A stretch of DNA of 64,000 bases from Halobacteriovorax sp. (GTDB lineage Bacteria > Bdellovibrionota > Bacteriovoracia > Bacteriovoracales > Bacteriovoracaceae): assembly GCA_002720865.1 (NCBI GenBank), contig PBIO01000014.1:1349688-1413687 (forward strand). The letters run 5' to 3'. The position numbers and the translations under genes were made by a program. The notes under the pieces are model-generated. The model made no database searches. It was not told where the DNA came from and saw only the letters and a list, made by a program, of their open reading frames with translations. Shown one piece after another: positions 25,762-34,436 of the stretch. The first letter of the stretch is position 1. Every line of letters begins with the position of its first letter.

Positions 25762-26778
25762 ATGGCTTCTAAAAGAACGACTACCGACGGAGTCGGTGCA
25801 GTAGGCGAAGGCACGGCAAAAAAGAAAAAGCTTAATACTAAAACTAAAACAAGGAAGAAAGCCTTGAAAGCTACTAGCTTTGTAGAATATTTAAAAAGCG
25901 AGGCCTTAGTAAAAGATTATTTTCTTACTAAGAACAAAAATCTCTCTTTTCATTGGGCCAACTGGTCTGAGACCTGTGAATATCAAAAAGAATTTCTCTT
26001 TAGTGATGTTTCAAACGAGATGAAATTAAAAAACTTAAATGATGAGCTTTTTGAACTTAAAAAGACCGAGGTTTGGCTTAAGAATAAAAGAGGCTGTGTA
26101 AAGATGAGTCTCTATGATGTGTATGAAGCTTATCTAGATAATCGTTTAAGAATGACTTGGTTTGAAAGAGATGGCATCTTGATGTCATTTGAAAATGAAG
26201 CTGGTCCTTATATGAGCTTGGCCAATATGAATTGGTTTAATAAAAATATTTACGCCGCCTTTATGTTCAAAAAACTCTTAACTAAGCCAATCCCTTTTAG
26301 AGGATTTAGAGTTGGCATGGAAGCACCTATCGCTGGTAAGTTTGATAACTCACCACTAAACTCGGTTCTTCTTAGGCTTCATCAGGCCAGTGAATACGGT
26401 GTTATCTTAAAAGTTGAAGGGAAAAATAATCTAGCAAAACTTGAGAATTCTGAAACCATTCAACTTGAAATTGATGTAACTCCTTTTCTTGAAACAAAAG
26501 ATGGAAGCTTTGAAGATATTATCAGCAGATTTGAAAAATATAATTTTGAAACTAATAAAGGAAAAAATAGAAGAACGGTCAATTTAAGTACTAGTATCAT
26601 GAAGAAGTTTAATAATGATCGAAACGCCGTTTCCGGTGGGGGAGAGCATTTTTATTTCTTTGTTCCTTATACAGAGCTTTTTAAAGCACCTCAGCACCAG
26701 GAATTGCAGAGCATCTTTAGTAACTTCGTGAAAAAAGTGAAGGAAGAGCTTGATTCGGAGCTTAAAAAAGCTGCGTAG
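25762..26778 (+). CDS. Cytoplasmic protein with basic N-terminal tail, unknown function
   Basis: 338 residues without signal peptide. Residues 18-38 are strongly basic (KKKKLNTKTKTRKKALK), a disordered tail that could bind nucleic acid or membrane. The middle (about 195-255) has a beta-rich stretch, LNSVLLRLHQASEYGVILKV and LEIDVTPFLE, that could be a PilZ-like barrel. The c-di-GMP-binding RxxxR and D/NxSxxG motifs are not evident, so I do not assign it. The C-terminus is helical and charged. It stands between a terminator and the DUF374 gene 39 bases downstream. Confidence 0.65.
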   Translation: MASKRTTTDGVGAVGEGTAKKKKLNTKTKTRKKALKATSFVEYLKSEALVKDYFLTKNKNLSFHWANWSETCEYQKEFLFSDVSNEMKLKNLNDELFELKKTEVWLKNKRGCVKMSLYDVYEAYLDNRLRMTWFERDGILMSFENEAGPYMSLANMNWFNKNIYAAFMFKKLLTKPIPFRGFRVGMEAPIAGKFDNSPLNSVLLRLHQASEYGVILKVEGKNNLAKLENSETIQLEIDVTPFLETKDGSFEDIISRFEKYNFETNKGKNRRTVNLSTSIMKKFNNDRNAVSGGGEHFYFFVPYTELFKAPQHQELQSIFSNFVKKVKEELDSELKKAA

Positions 26779-26817
26779 TCATTTTACAGGTTTTAGGAAT
26801 TAAGCTAACTTTGCCCC

Positions 26818-27510
26818 ATGACAAAGTTCCTCTCAGTATTTTTTTACTCCATCGCAAGGCTCTTGCACCTGACCTATCGCTTTAGATACGTAGGGATAGA
26901 GAACTTAGAAAAAGCAGAATCAATGTCTAGGTCCGGAGGATACCTGCTAGGTATTTGGCATCAAAATCTTCTTTCAGGAATCTTGGCCCAAACAGGGCTT
27001 AAGTATGTGGTGATTGTTTCAAAAAATAAGGATGCAGAACCTGTGGCCTTTACCTGTAGAACCCTTGGGCATGTTGTGGTTAGGGGAAGTTCTAGAAAAG
27101 GCAATGTGGATAAAGGCGGTCTTGCAGCTAAAGAAGAAATGATAGAAGTCCTAAAGAGCGGAATTCCTGGCTCCGTAACTGTTGACGGTCCAAAAGGACC
27201 GGCCAAAGAAGTTAAAAAGGGAATTATTGATATGGCCAAGAAGTCTGGAAGCCCATTGGTGGGCTATGCTTCTATTGCTAAGAGCTACTGGGAATTTAAT
27301 TCTTGGGATAAGTTTAGACTCCCTAAACCATTCTCTAAAATTGTGATTGCCTATGGAGAGCCGATTATTGTCCCTGAAGACCTTGATTATAATGAGTTTT
27401 CAGAGGTGGCAAAAAGGCATGAGAAGGCCATAAATGAGGCCGGAGAAAAGGCCTTAAAATCATTCGAGGATTGGCCCAATCTAAGTAAAAAGAACTATAA
27501 GTCATCGTAA
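26818..27510 (+). CDS. DUF374 family acyltransferase-like protein
   Basis: 230 residues matching the DUF374 family, which is related to LpxL/lysophospholipid acyltransferases of lipid A or phospholipid synthesis. The family blocks are visible: LLGIWHQNLL (His of the HX4D/E-like motif), VIVSKNKDAE, VVRGSSRKG, VTVDGPKGPAKEVKKGI and the C-terminal IVIAYGEPI. An N-terminal hydrophobic helix would associate it with the inner membrane. The acyl donor and acceptor are unproven for the family. No strong Shine-Dalgarno is seen before its ATG. Confidence 0.82.
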   Translation: MTKFLSVFFYSIARLLHLTYRFRYVGIENLEKAESMSRSGGYLLGIWHQNLLSGILAQTGLKYVVIVSKNKDAEPVAFTCRTLGHVVVRGSSRKGNVDKGGLAAKEEMIEVLKSGIPGSVTVDGPKGPAKEVKKGIIDMAKKSGSPLVGYASIAKSYWEFNSWDKFRLPKPFSKIVIAYGEPIIVPEDLDYNEFSEVAKRHEKAINEAGEKALKSFEDWPNLSKKNYKSS

Positions 27511-27538
27511 TCTCTTGAAAATACCTAAACATTTTTAG

Positions 27539-27573
27539 TCAAGTATTTGGACTCTTATTCCGATAAGTTATCG
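27539..27573 (+). promoter_or_regulatory. Palindrome and sigma-28-like element before the EEP gene
   Basis: CGATAA-G-TTATCG (27561-27573) is a perfect dyad. The overlapping TCCGATAA (27559-27566) matches the sigma-28 -10 consensus GCCGATAA at seven of eight positions, with TCAA 16 bases upstream. The leader to ATG 27584 would be very short, so an operator is an equal reading. Confidence 0.3.
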
Positions 27574-27583
27574 AGAGGTCATT

Positions 27584-29431
27584 ATGTATTTTTTTAAAGC
27601 ATTCGTATTTTTATTCGTCTTTTGCTCCCTTGGAGTTTTCTTTAATTCTGATTTTTCTGGAAGTCGATCAATTGCAAACGAAGAAACCGTTGTAAGCGCT
27701 GATCACTTGTTAGAACTTAAGAAAAAAGAAGAACAGAGACTAAGAGAACAAGAGGAGATGGAAAGGGAAGCTCATGAGATACATCTTAAGGAAGAAGCGG
27801 CCGCTAAGGAGCTTGCTAAGACCACAAAGTATAGAGAGCAATGCGAAGAAGTAAAAAGGTTTTTAGTTAAAGATGAGTTTGAAGTTAATTGTCATTTAAA
27901 TTATCACCATTATAACGCTCCTAAGTCTGGTGGCGCAGGATCATATTACGATCAAGCAAAAGCCAGAAAAGACGGTAAATTAAAAATAGCTGGATTTAAT
28001 ATTTGGCATCCAGGAATGGGGAAGACGCGATATAAAGACAATGAGCTAGTGGCCAAGGTCATTAATAATTGGGACCTCGTCGCGGCCGTGGAACTTCTTC
28101 CTATAATTGGAGAAGATTTAGTTAATAACCAAAATATTGTAGATCTCGTAAAAAACGGTGAGAAGTATAAAGCGGAATTGTTAGAAGAAATTTTAGATAC
28201 TAAAGAACAAATGAAAGGGCTTTCTAGAAGTAGCACGGCCTATAAAAAATTATCTGCCAAATTAAAAGAGCAAAGAAAAGTAGAAAGAAAGTTAAAAAGA
28301 GATATTGTCTCAGCCCCAAAGCATTTTAGAAGTCCTGGATACCTTGATATCTTAAATGAACTTAGAAAACTTGATGAAAGCTGGTCCCTACTATTGGCCC
28401 CAAGAGGTGAAGCCGCAAAAGAGTCTGATGTACAGGAACTGTCTGGCTTCTACTATCGAAGAACAAAGGTTAGACCGCTAATTCAAAGATACTGTAAAGA
28501 TTATAAAACTGGTGGAGTTGGTAATCCTCTGGCCTGTATACCGAACTTTTCTGAAAGTTTTTTTGGAAGAGACGTAAAAAAGTCATTTTCCAGACGTCCA
28601 TTTATGGCAAATTTTGAATCTGGAAATTTTGATTTTACCCTATTAACTTCTCATGTTGTTTTCACCTCTTCTCCAAAGCCTGAGAAGATGGAAGAGATTC
28701 TTCAAGATGCTTTTCAAGTTTCTCATTATAAAGAAGCTGGTAAAGGGGTGACTAAAAGTAATTATGCCAGATTAGCTGAGATAGACCTTATGCTTGAGTT
28801 TATGGAGAAGCTTAGGGCAAAGTATAAAGAGAAAGATGTGATCTTAGTTGGGGACTTTAATATAGAAAAACAAAATAGATTTTGGCCCAAACTTTTTGAG
28901 AGCTTTAAAGGGGCAGACCTCGTCGTTGAAGATGCCACCTCATTAACTATTGGACGGTATGATAGTAAAGGAAATCCAACTTTTGGAGATGCTAGTAATT
29001 ACGATCATTTTATTTTAGATGGAAGCTTTAGTAGGGAATGTAAGAACTTTAATGATGAATACTACGCTGGAAAATACTCTTTTTATAAAGAAGATATTAA
29101 GAAAGATATCGAAAGGAAATATATCATAAGGCAAAAAGTTAAGAACGAATGGGATAAGTACGACTTTAGACCGGGCAAGCGTGAGTACGCCGGAAGAATG
29201 GTGGCCTCAATCGTCTCCAAAATGAAAAACCGCTACACCGTTAAAAATAAAAAAGTGGTTAAAGTAAAAATCGATGAAGAAAAATACACCAAGTCCGCAT
29301 GGGATAGACTATTTATAAGCCAGATACGGGATCAGTCTTACTATCAGGTTTATAAAGAAGTCCTTTCAGATCACTTTCCCATCTTTATGGAATGCCATAC
29401 AGATATTCCAGATGACGACGATAGGATTTAG
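27584..29431 (+). CDS. Secreted endonuclease/exonuclease/phosphatase-fold enzyme
   Basis: A 615-residue exported or membrane-anchored protein. After an N-terminal hydrophobic segment comes a Glu/Lys coiled coil (about 45-95), then a DNase I-like (EEP) domain. Its key residues are in order: metal Glu170 (VAAVELLP), LTSHVVF, Asp424 and Asn426 (LVGDFNIE), SNYDHFIL, and the catalytic Asp596-His597 pair (LSDHFPI). A Lys-rich helical insert (about 190-250) enlarges the core well beyond the usual 250-300 residues. It could be a nuclease or a phosphodiesterase. Extracellular nucleases suit predation on bacteria. Confidence 0.8.
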   Translation: MYFFKAFVFLFVFCSLGVFFNSDFSGSRSIANEETVVSADHLLELKKKEEQRLREQEEMEREAHEIHLKEEAAAKELAKTTKYREQCEEVKRFLVKDEFEVNCHLNYHHYNAPKSGGAGSYYDQAKARKDGKLKIAGFNIWHPGMGKTRYKDNELVAKVINNWDLVAAVELLPIIGEDLVNNQNIVDLVKNGEKYKAELLEEILDTKEQMKGLSRSSTAYKKLSAKLKEQRKVERKLKRDIVSAPKHFRSPGYLDILNELRKLDESWSLLLAPRGEAAKESDVQELSGFYYRRTKVRPLIQRYCKDYKTGGVGNPLACIPNFSESFFGRDVKKSFSRRPFMANFESGNFDFTLLTSHVVFTSSPKPEKMEEILQDAFQVSHYKEAGKGVTKSNYARLAEIDLMLEFMEKLRAKYKEKDVILVGDFNIEKQNRFWPKLFESFKGADLVVEDATSLTIGRYDSKGNPTFGDASNYDHFILDGSFSRECKNFNDEYYAGKYSFYKEDIKKDIERKYIIRQKVKNEWDKYDFRPGKREYAGRMVASIVSKMKNRYTVKNKKVVKVKIDEEKYTKSAWDRLFISQIRDQSYYQVYKEVLSDHFPIFMECHTDIPDDDDRI

Positions 29432-29449
29432 TTAATTTTTTAAAAATGC

Positions 29450-29465
29450 AAGTAACCAGGTACCT
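29450..29465. repeat. Short palindromic repeat, AGGTACCT type (copy 1)
   Basis: AAGTAACCAGGTACCT resembles the element at 42700-42717 (AAGTGCCAGGTACCTTTT). Further partial copies lie at 29524-29530 and 29558-29567. This looks like a dispersed intergenic element. Confidence 0.5.
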
Positions 29466-29470
29466 AATAA

Positions 29471-29492
29471 GCCGCTGGCGGGGACCAGCGGC
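29471..29492 (+). terminator. GC-rich hairpin after the EEP gene
   Basis: GCCGCTGG and CCAGCGGC form a perfect 8-bp stem around CGGGGA, about 40 bases after the EEP stop. The downstream ATTATAAGTTTTAG is only moderately T-rich. Confidence 0.6.
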
Positions 29493-29775
29493 ATTATAAG
29501 TTTTAGGGATTGGGGTCTTTGGAAGGTACCCGAGGATTGGTTTAGGATGAGGGGTCCCCAGGTACCTTAAGAAAGGGTGAGCTTTGGGTAGCTCGTTTGT
29601 TTGTCTTACCTTTGATTCTAAGTAATGCACGGGACGTGCCATAAAATTCATTTATAAGACCCTAATTATTAATAAAATGGCCTAGGTCATAAGGGATCCA
29701 GTGCGTTTTGACACTATGCATTGGTGCAGAATGACCAATAATTTAAGGTACTTATGTAATAATTACAAAAGAGTA

Positions 29776-30645
29776 TTATTCAAAACTAGCCTCGTGCTTG
29801 TACCAGCAATTCGGCCTTGAACCTTCAAGTCTTCTTTGGCTTTCCTGCTTTAGACAGGCGCCAATACTTGGATTTGTGGGATGAAAGTCCACATCTCTTT
29901 TATGACAAAAAGATCCTGAAACAATGGTATCTAGGCGGCACTGAGGGTCGGGGTGTCCAAGCTCAGTAAGCCCAACTCGAGATTTATTAGGTGTCTTAAA
30001 GCTTGGAGTTTTCCACCAAGGCTTAAGAGTTGAGAAAACTTTTGTAGCACTTAATCCCGCTAAAAGGATTTTTGAACAGATGCGGTCGCTACAGATTTTA
30101 TCCACTTCTTTTTGGTCCGCTGGATCAGCGATTAAATTATCATGGGCACCTGTTAAGGCCAATTGATCAAAAAGCTTAGGTAGACATTTAGTAGCCGCAA
30201 AATAATCGGCTTGTCCTTCTGCCGAGGACCAAGATCTTCGCTCTGATCTTCCTCTGTATTGCCTAGGGGCACCACCGAAAAAATGCCCCAATTCGTGACA
30301 GAGGATAAAGTAGATTCCTTCTGTTTTCATTTCCGGATGTCTAACCATTCCCCCATTAAGTTTAATAAGAGGGTTTCCATTATCATCCTTAGTCGCGTGA
30401 GCATTTACTTTGGGGTTCTCCCAGTCATTCATAATTTTTAATTCTTTTCCTAGTTTATCTTTTACATAAGGAGCAAAGACTCTTTTAAAGTCTCTTATGA
30501 TATCGTCAGTTTTTTCTCTATTATCTAATCCTTTAAAACCAGAAGTTTCATACTTTAAATCTGAATCAGGTAAACAGCCGAATTCTTCAGACGCAATAAT
30601 GGGATTAGTGATAACGCTAAGAGCTAAGAACAATACGAACTTCAT
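29776..30645 (-). CDS. Secreted zinc metalloprotease-like protein
   Basis: Starting at ATG 30645 (GGAGG five bases upstream) the protein has 289 residues and a signal peptide (FVLFLALSVITNPIIA). The zinc motif is HExxH in CHELGHFFGGAP. The third-ligand/helix motif SSAEGQADYFAA is in the usual place for gluzincin-like peptidases (E-x-x-x-D). Eight or more Cys residues, several near the C-terminus, suggest disulfides and an extracytoplasmic site. The family is not named with certainty; M48-like or a Bdellovibrio-specific group are possible. It is divergent from the next gene. Confidence 0.8.
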   Translation of the reverse strand: MKFVLFLALSVITNPIIASEEFGCLPDSDLKYETSGFKGLDNREKTDDIIRDFKRVFAPYVKDKLGKELKIMNDWENPKVNAHATKDDNGNPLIKLNGGMVRHPEMKTEGIYFILCHELGHFFGGAPRQYRGRSERRSWSSAEGQADYFAATKCLPKLFDQLALTGAHDNLIADPADQKEVDKICSDRICSKILLAGLSATKVFSTLKPWWKTPSFKTPNKSRVGLTELGHPDPQCRLDTIVSGSFCHKRDVDFHPTNPSIGACLKQESQRRLEGSRPNCWYKHEASFE

Positions 30646-30846
30646 CGATGCCTCCAATAGGACTAGATATAGGAGATTTTATAGTTATTAACATAGGAAA
30701 AGAACCTGATTTAAGTCAGAAAATTCAGTCTTAATAATCTGAGTTTTATAATCGGCAAATCAGATTCACTTTGAAGGGGAAGTTATATTTTTGTTTTCGA
30801 AAGCTACTTAACTGTTTATAAAACACACCCTACCACGGAGGTAATT

Positions 30847-31557
30847 ATGAAAAAGGCATTTCAAGCATTAGCAATCCTAGCACTTTCAAGCGGAGTGGCT
30901 CTTGCTTCTACACCAGTAGAAATCATGGCACCGATTGACCATATCTATTCACCTAAAGGATTTGATAGTAATGACAATACTGAAGTCATTATAGAAGGTT
31001 ATTTACCAAACCTTTGCCACAAAGCACCAAACTCGGAAGTGAAAATTGAAGGTAATAAGATCAATATTAAGGTGACTGCACTTCGCTACCATCCTTCTAA
31101 TCCATTTTGTCCAGAAGCGATTGTACCATTTGTAGAAACTGTAAAAGTTGGTCTTCTTGATAAAGGAAACTACGACATCGTAGTAAATGGTAAATCACTT
31201 TATGAAAAAAGAGGACAGATCGAGGTTGCTGAAGCCACTTCAAATTCTGTAGATGAGCATGTTTACGCAAATGTTGAGTATGTTCAAAAGCAAGCGGACT
31301 CAAGAGAAATTGTACTTAAAGGGTATAACCCAAGTGATTGTTTTGTTCTTGATGAAGTAAATGTTGTTGATAATGGTAAAGATGTTTATAGCATCCTTCC
31401 AAAGATGAAACAGATTTCAGACTTTTGCCCGATGAAGTTGGTACCTTTCTCTTATAAGATGGAAGTTCCAAACAACCTTAAACAAGATAGAGTTTTATTA
31501 CATGTAAGAGCAATGAATGGATTAAGTGTTAACAGCTTATTTCATAATGCTAAGTAA
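30847..31557 (+). CDS. Secreted protein made of two internal repeats
   Basis: A 236-residue exported protein (signal FQALAILALSSGVALA). Two halves align: the first has EVIIEGYLPNLC, then NPFCPEAIVPF, then VVNG. The second has EIVLKGYNPSDC, then SDFCPMKLVPF, then AMNG. Each repeat carries two Cys, probably one disulfide per domain, and a beta-strand pattern. No known family is recognised. The gene has a strong GGAGG site and its own terminator, so it is probably well expressed. Confidence 0.75.
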   Translation: MKKAFQALAILALSSGVALASTPVEIMAPIDHIYSPKGFDSNDNTEVIIEGYLPNLCHKAPNSEVKIEGNKINIKVTALRYHPSNPFCPEAIVPFVETVKVGLLDKGNYDIVVNGKSLYEKRGQIEVAEATSNSVDEHVYANVEYVQKQADSREIVLKGYNPSDCFVLDEVNVVDNGKDVYSILPKMKQISDFCPMKLVPFSYKMEVPNNLKQDRVLLHVRAMNGLSVNSLFHNAK

Positions 31558-31583
31558 GTAGCTTTACAAAAGATTACAAAACT

Positions 31584-31612
31584 AGGCCCTTCTTTGAAGG
31601 GCCTTTTTATTT
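31584..31612 (+). terminator. Strong terminator between convergent genes
   Basis: AGGCCCTTC and GAAGGGCCT make a perfect 9-bp stem with a TTT loop, followed by TTTTATTTTT. It ends the two-repeat protein transcript and lies next to the dppF stop. Confidence 0.88.
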
Positions 31613-32554
31613 TTAAACTTCTAAGCAAGAAATAAAACGATTATTTTTAAATTCAAGGCTCGGCTCTACTGATTTACATTGTTCTGTAGCGACAGGGCAT
31701 CTTTTATGAAAGGCGCAGCCAGGGGGTGGGTTTAGCGGGGAAGGTAGCTCTCCCTGAAGGGGTTCATGCTTTCCTAAATGCTCTAAACTTAGAGAAGGAG
31801 AAGCGTTCATTAAGGCCTTAGTGTAGGGATGAAGAGGATTTTCAAAAACTTGCTCTCTTGGTCCGTACTCCACAATTTTACCTAAATACATCACAAGAAT
31901 TTCATCACTAATATGTTTAACAACGGATAAGTCGTGGCTAATAAATAAATATGTTAGGCCCATCTCGTCTTGAAGCTTCATTAAAAGATTTAATACTTGG
32001 GCCTGAATGGAAACATCGAGGGCGGAAACCGGCTCATCACAAATTACGATTTCAGGTTTTTGAATAAGGGCCCTAGCTATTCCTATTCTTTGTCTTTGGC
32101 CGCCACTAAACATATGGGGATAGCGATTGGCGAGCTCTGGTCTAAGCCCTACGATCTTCATCATCTCGCAGGCCTTTTCTTTACAGTCGGCCTTGGAGAG
32201 AGTGGAATTTATAAGAAGGGGCTCCGCTATAATCTGCCAGGCCTTTTTTCTTGGGTTGATTGAAGAGTAGGGATCTTGAAAGATCATTTGAATTTTTGAT
32301 TGATACTCGGCTCTTTCAAAGCTCGCTATATCTTTTCCTTCAAGAGTTATACTTCCTTCGGTTGGCTCTTCTAGTCTCATAAGTTGTCTAGCAAGAGTGG
32401 ACTTACCACAGCCGGACTCGCCAACGATTCCTAAGGTCTTTTTCGCTTTTGCTTCAAAGCTTATTCCATCGAGGGCCTTAACAAGACCGCCAGAACCAAA
32501 AGTCGTTTTTACATCGTAGTGTTTTTTAATATTCTTTACGTCTAAAACGCTCAT
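31613..32554 (-). CDS. dppF: Dipeptide/oligopeptide ABC transporter ATPase DppF
   Basis: One of two cytoplasmic ATPases of a peptide importer. At 313 residues: Walker [11 protein letters not shown]-loop MIFQDPYSSINPRK, signature FSGGQRQRIGIARAL, Walker B IVICDEPVSALD and the switch His (LFISHDLSVV). The C-terminal oligopeptide-transporter extension has GCAFHKRCP and a further Cys, as in DppF/OppF. Its ATG overlaps the dppD stop by four bases. It is the last gene of the dppBCDF operon. Confidence 0.93.
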   Translation of the reverse strand: MSVLDVKNIKKHYDVKTTFGSGGLVKALDGISFEAKAKKTLGIVGESGCGKSTLARQLMRLEEPTEGSITLEGKDIASFERAEYQSKIQMIFQDPYSSINPRKKAWQIIAEPLLINSTLSKADCKEKACEMMKIVGLRPELANRYPHMFSGGQRQRIGIARALIQKPEIVICDEPVSALDVSIQAQVLNLLMKLQDEMGLTYLFISHDLSVVKHISDEILVMYLGKIVEYGPREQVFENPLHPYTKALMNASPSLSLEHLGKHEPLQGELPSPLNPPPGCAFHKRCPVATEQCKSVEPSLEFKNNRFISCLEV

Positions 32555-33528
32555 TCGTGCTCCCTATTTACGGGATAAAAACAGCGAGCTTTTCGCTCAC
32601 CAATTTCATCAAGAGGTGGAAGCTTTTCTGTACAATCTTCCTTAGAAAATTCGCAGCGAGGGCTAAACTGACAACCACTTGGCCTTGCCGTTAGGTCGGG
32701 AACAAGGCCAGCAATTGAAGGAAGCACTCCTCTAAATTCTCTTGTTTCTTTTCCCGGAAGGGAGGCCAATAGTCCTTTGGTATAGGGGTGAAACGGTTTT
32801 TCAATTATTTTTGATGTGAATCCTGTTTCAACTACTTCGCCGGCATACATTACTTGTAGTCGGTCAGCATTCTGAGCAACTACGCCTAAGTCATGGGTAA
32901 CAAGAATCATGGCCATATTATGTTTTTCTTGAAGATTTTTTAAAAGGGTTAGGATTTGATCTTGAATGGTCACGTCTAAGGCCGTTGTAGGCTCATCGGC
33001 AATCAAAAGTTTTGGGTTGCAAGCAATGGCCATAGCTATCATAACCCTTTGGCTCATTCCCCCTGAAAGTTCGTGAGCATAGGCTTTAAGCCTTTCTCCT
33101 GGAGCTGGGATACCAACTTGTTCCATTAGCTGCATTGCCCGGTCAGCTCGATCTTTTTTGGTAAGTTCCTTTTCATGAACTTTTAATGTTTCATCGATTT
33201 GAAATCCAACTGTAAAGGAAGGATTAAGAGCGGTCATAGGATCTTGAAAAATCATTCCCATTTCGCCGCCTCTAATTTTTTGCAATTGTCTTTCTTTTAG
33301 GGCCAAAAGGTTTTGCCCTTGAAAATTTAGTTTATCAGCTTTAATAATGGCGTTCGGGGCTAAAAGACCCATGATGGCCAAGTTGGTAATCGATTTTCCG
33401 CAGCCGGACTCCCCAACTATTCCTAATGTTTCCCCTTCATTTAGATGAAAAGTAATACCTCTTACGGCCTCTAATATTCCGCGCTTTGTTTCAAAAGAAA
33501 TGGAAAGATTTTCTACTTCTAATAACAT
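32551..33528 (-). CDS. dppD: Dipeptide/oligopeptide ABC transporter ATPase DppD
   Basis: The partner ATPase of DppF: 325 residues with Walker [11 protein letters not shown]-loop [13 protein letters not shown], signature [16 protein letters not shown], Walker [13 protein letters not shown] and LVTHDLGVV. The C-terminal extension has GCQFSPRC and EDC, a Cys cluster that coordinates iron-sulfur in related proteins. It overlaps dppC by one base and dppF by four, so the subunits are translationally coupled. Confidence 0.93.
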   Translation of the reverse strand: MLLEVENLSISFETKRGILEAVRGITFHLNEGETLGIVGESGCGKSITNLAIMGLLAPNAIIKADKLNFQGQNLLALKERQLQKIRGGEMGMIFQDPMTALNPSFTVGFQIDETLKVHEKELTKKDRADRAMQLMEQVGIPAPGERLKAYAHELSGGMSQRVMIAMAIACNPKLLIADEPTTALDVTIQDQILTLLKNLQEKHNMAMILVTHDLGVVAQNADRLQVMYAGEVVETGFTSKIIEKPFHPYTKGLLASLPGKETREFRGVLPSIAGLVPDLTARPSGCQFSPRCEFSKEDCTEKLPPLDEIGERKARCFYPVNREHE

Positions 33529-34424
33529 TATTTTTTTAACCTCGGATCAAGAGCATCTCTAAGACCATCACCAAAAAGATTAAACCCAAGAACTGAAAAT
33601 AAAATACATAAACCTGGAAGTGTTACCATCCATGGGGAAGATTCAATAAAGGCTCTGGCATCACTAAGCATTGTTCCCCATTCTGGCGTAGGGGGCTGGG
33701 CACCAAGACCTAAAAATCCTAGGGCGGCTGCATTTAAAATTCCATCACTAAAACCGAGAGTACCTTGAACAATTAAAGGTGCTAGGCAATTAGGCAAAAT
33801 TTCTAAATACATAATTCTAAATGAGCTAGCTCCAAAAGTTTGGGAGGCCATAACATATTGTTTATTTTTTTCTGCAATAACTGATGCGCGAACAATTCTT
33901 ACAAAACTAGGAACGGCCACAACGGCCACGGCCAAGACAGTATTGTTAAGTCCTGGTCCGAGAATGGCCACAACTACGATGGCCAAAAGAATAGAAGGAA
34001 GTGACATGAGGATATCTGTACATCTCATAATGACTCGATCAATCCAACCGCCATAATAGCCTGAGACTAATCCTAGATTGACACCGATAAGCATGGCCAC
34101 AAAGACAACCATAAAGCCTACGGACATGGAGACTCTTGCTCCGTAAATTAATCTACTTAAAATATCTCGTCCAACATCATCAGTTCCAAAGAAAAATCCC
34201 TCTTTTCCATTCTCGGCCCAATTTGGACCGACTCTTAAAGCATCTCCAAAGATTTCACTTGGTGAATGGGGGGCGAGTAAAGGGGCAAAAAGAGCAATTA
34301 AGATAAAAACTAAGATCAGGGCAAGTCCGCCAACGGCACCTTTATTTTTTGAAAAGTCATCCCAGAATTCTTTAAGAACACTAGGGTCTTTTTCAATGGC
34401 TGTTTCGGTAACGACTTCTTCCAC
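33528..34424 (-). CDS. dppC: Dipeptide ABC transporter permease DppC
   Basis: 298 residues with an N-terminal cytoplasmic part, a first helix (GGLALILVFILIALFAPLLAP) and five further membrane segments. It carries the binding-protein-dependent permease signature that docks the ATPases (MASQTFGASSFRIMYLEILPN) and the OppC/DppC landmarks GTDDVGRDILSR and PEWGTML. It pairs with DppB. Twelve bases separate it from dppB. Confidence 0.92.
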   Translation of the reverse strand: MEEVVTETAIEKDPSVLKEFWDDFSKNKGAVGGLALILVFILIALFAPLLAPHSPSEIFGDALRVGPNWAENGKEGFFFGTDDVGRDILSRLIYGARVSMSVGFMVVFVAMLIGVNLGLVSGYYGGWIDRVIMRCTDILMSLPSILLAIVVVAILGPGLNNTVLAVAVVAVPSFVRIVRASVIAEKNKQYVMASQTFGASSFRIMYLEILPNCLAPLIVQGTLGFSDGILNAAALGFLGLGAQPPTPEWGTMLSDARAFIESSPWMVTLPGLCILFSVLGFNLFGDGLRDALDPRLKK

Positions 34425-34436
34425 TATTTTCTAACC

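Larger units (their letters stand above)
29432..29775. other. 344-base gap with GGTACC repeats and a GC-rich hairpin
   Basis: No credible gene. It holds a strong hairpin (29471-29492), three AGGTACC-type elements (29458-29465, 29524-29530, 29559-29566) and the palindrome GGGGTCCCC (29551-29559). An 88-codon minus-strand open frame across it (29385-29651) overlaps the upstream gene and looks accidental. The right side, near 29690-29775, probably contains the end of the metalloprotease transcript; no clear hairpin was seen there. Confidence 0.55.

Noticed and set aside
29385..29651. Open frame of 88 codons on the minus strand
   Set aside because: It overlaps the end of the EEP gene on the other strand, runs across the repeats and hairpin of the gap, and has no ribosome site or recognisable product.
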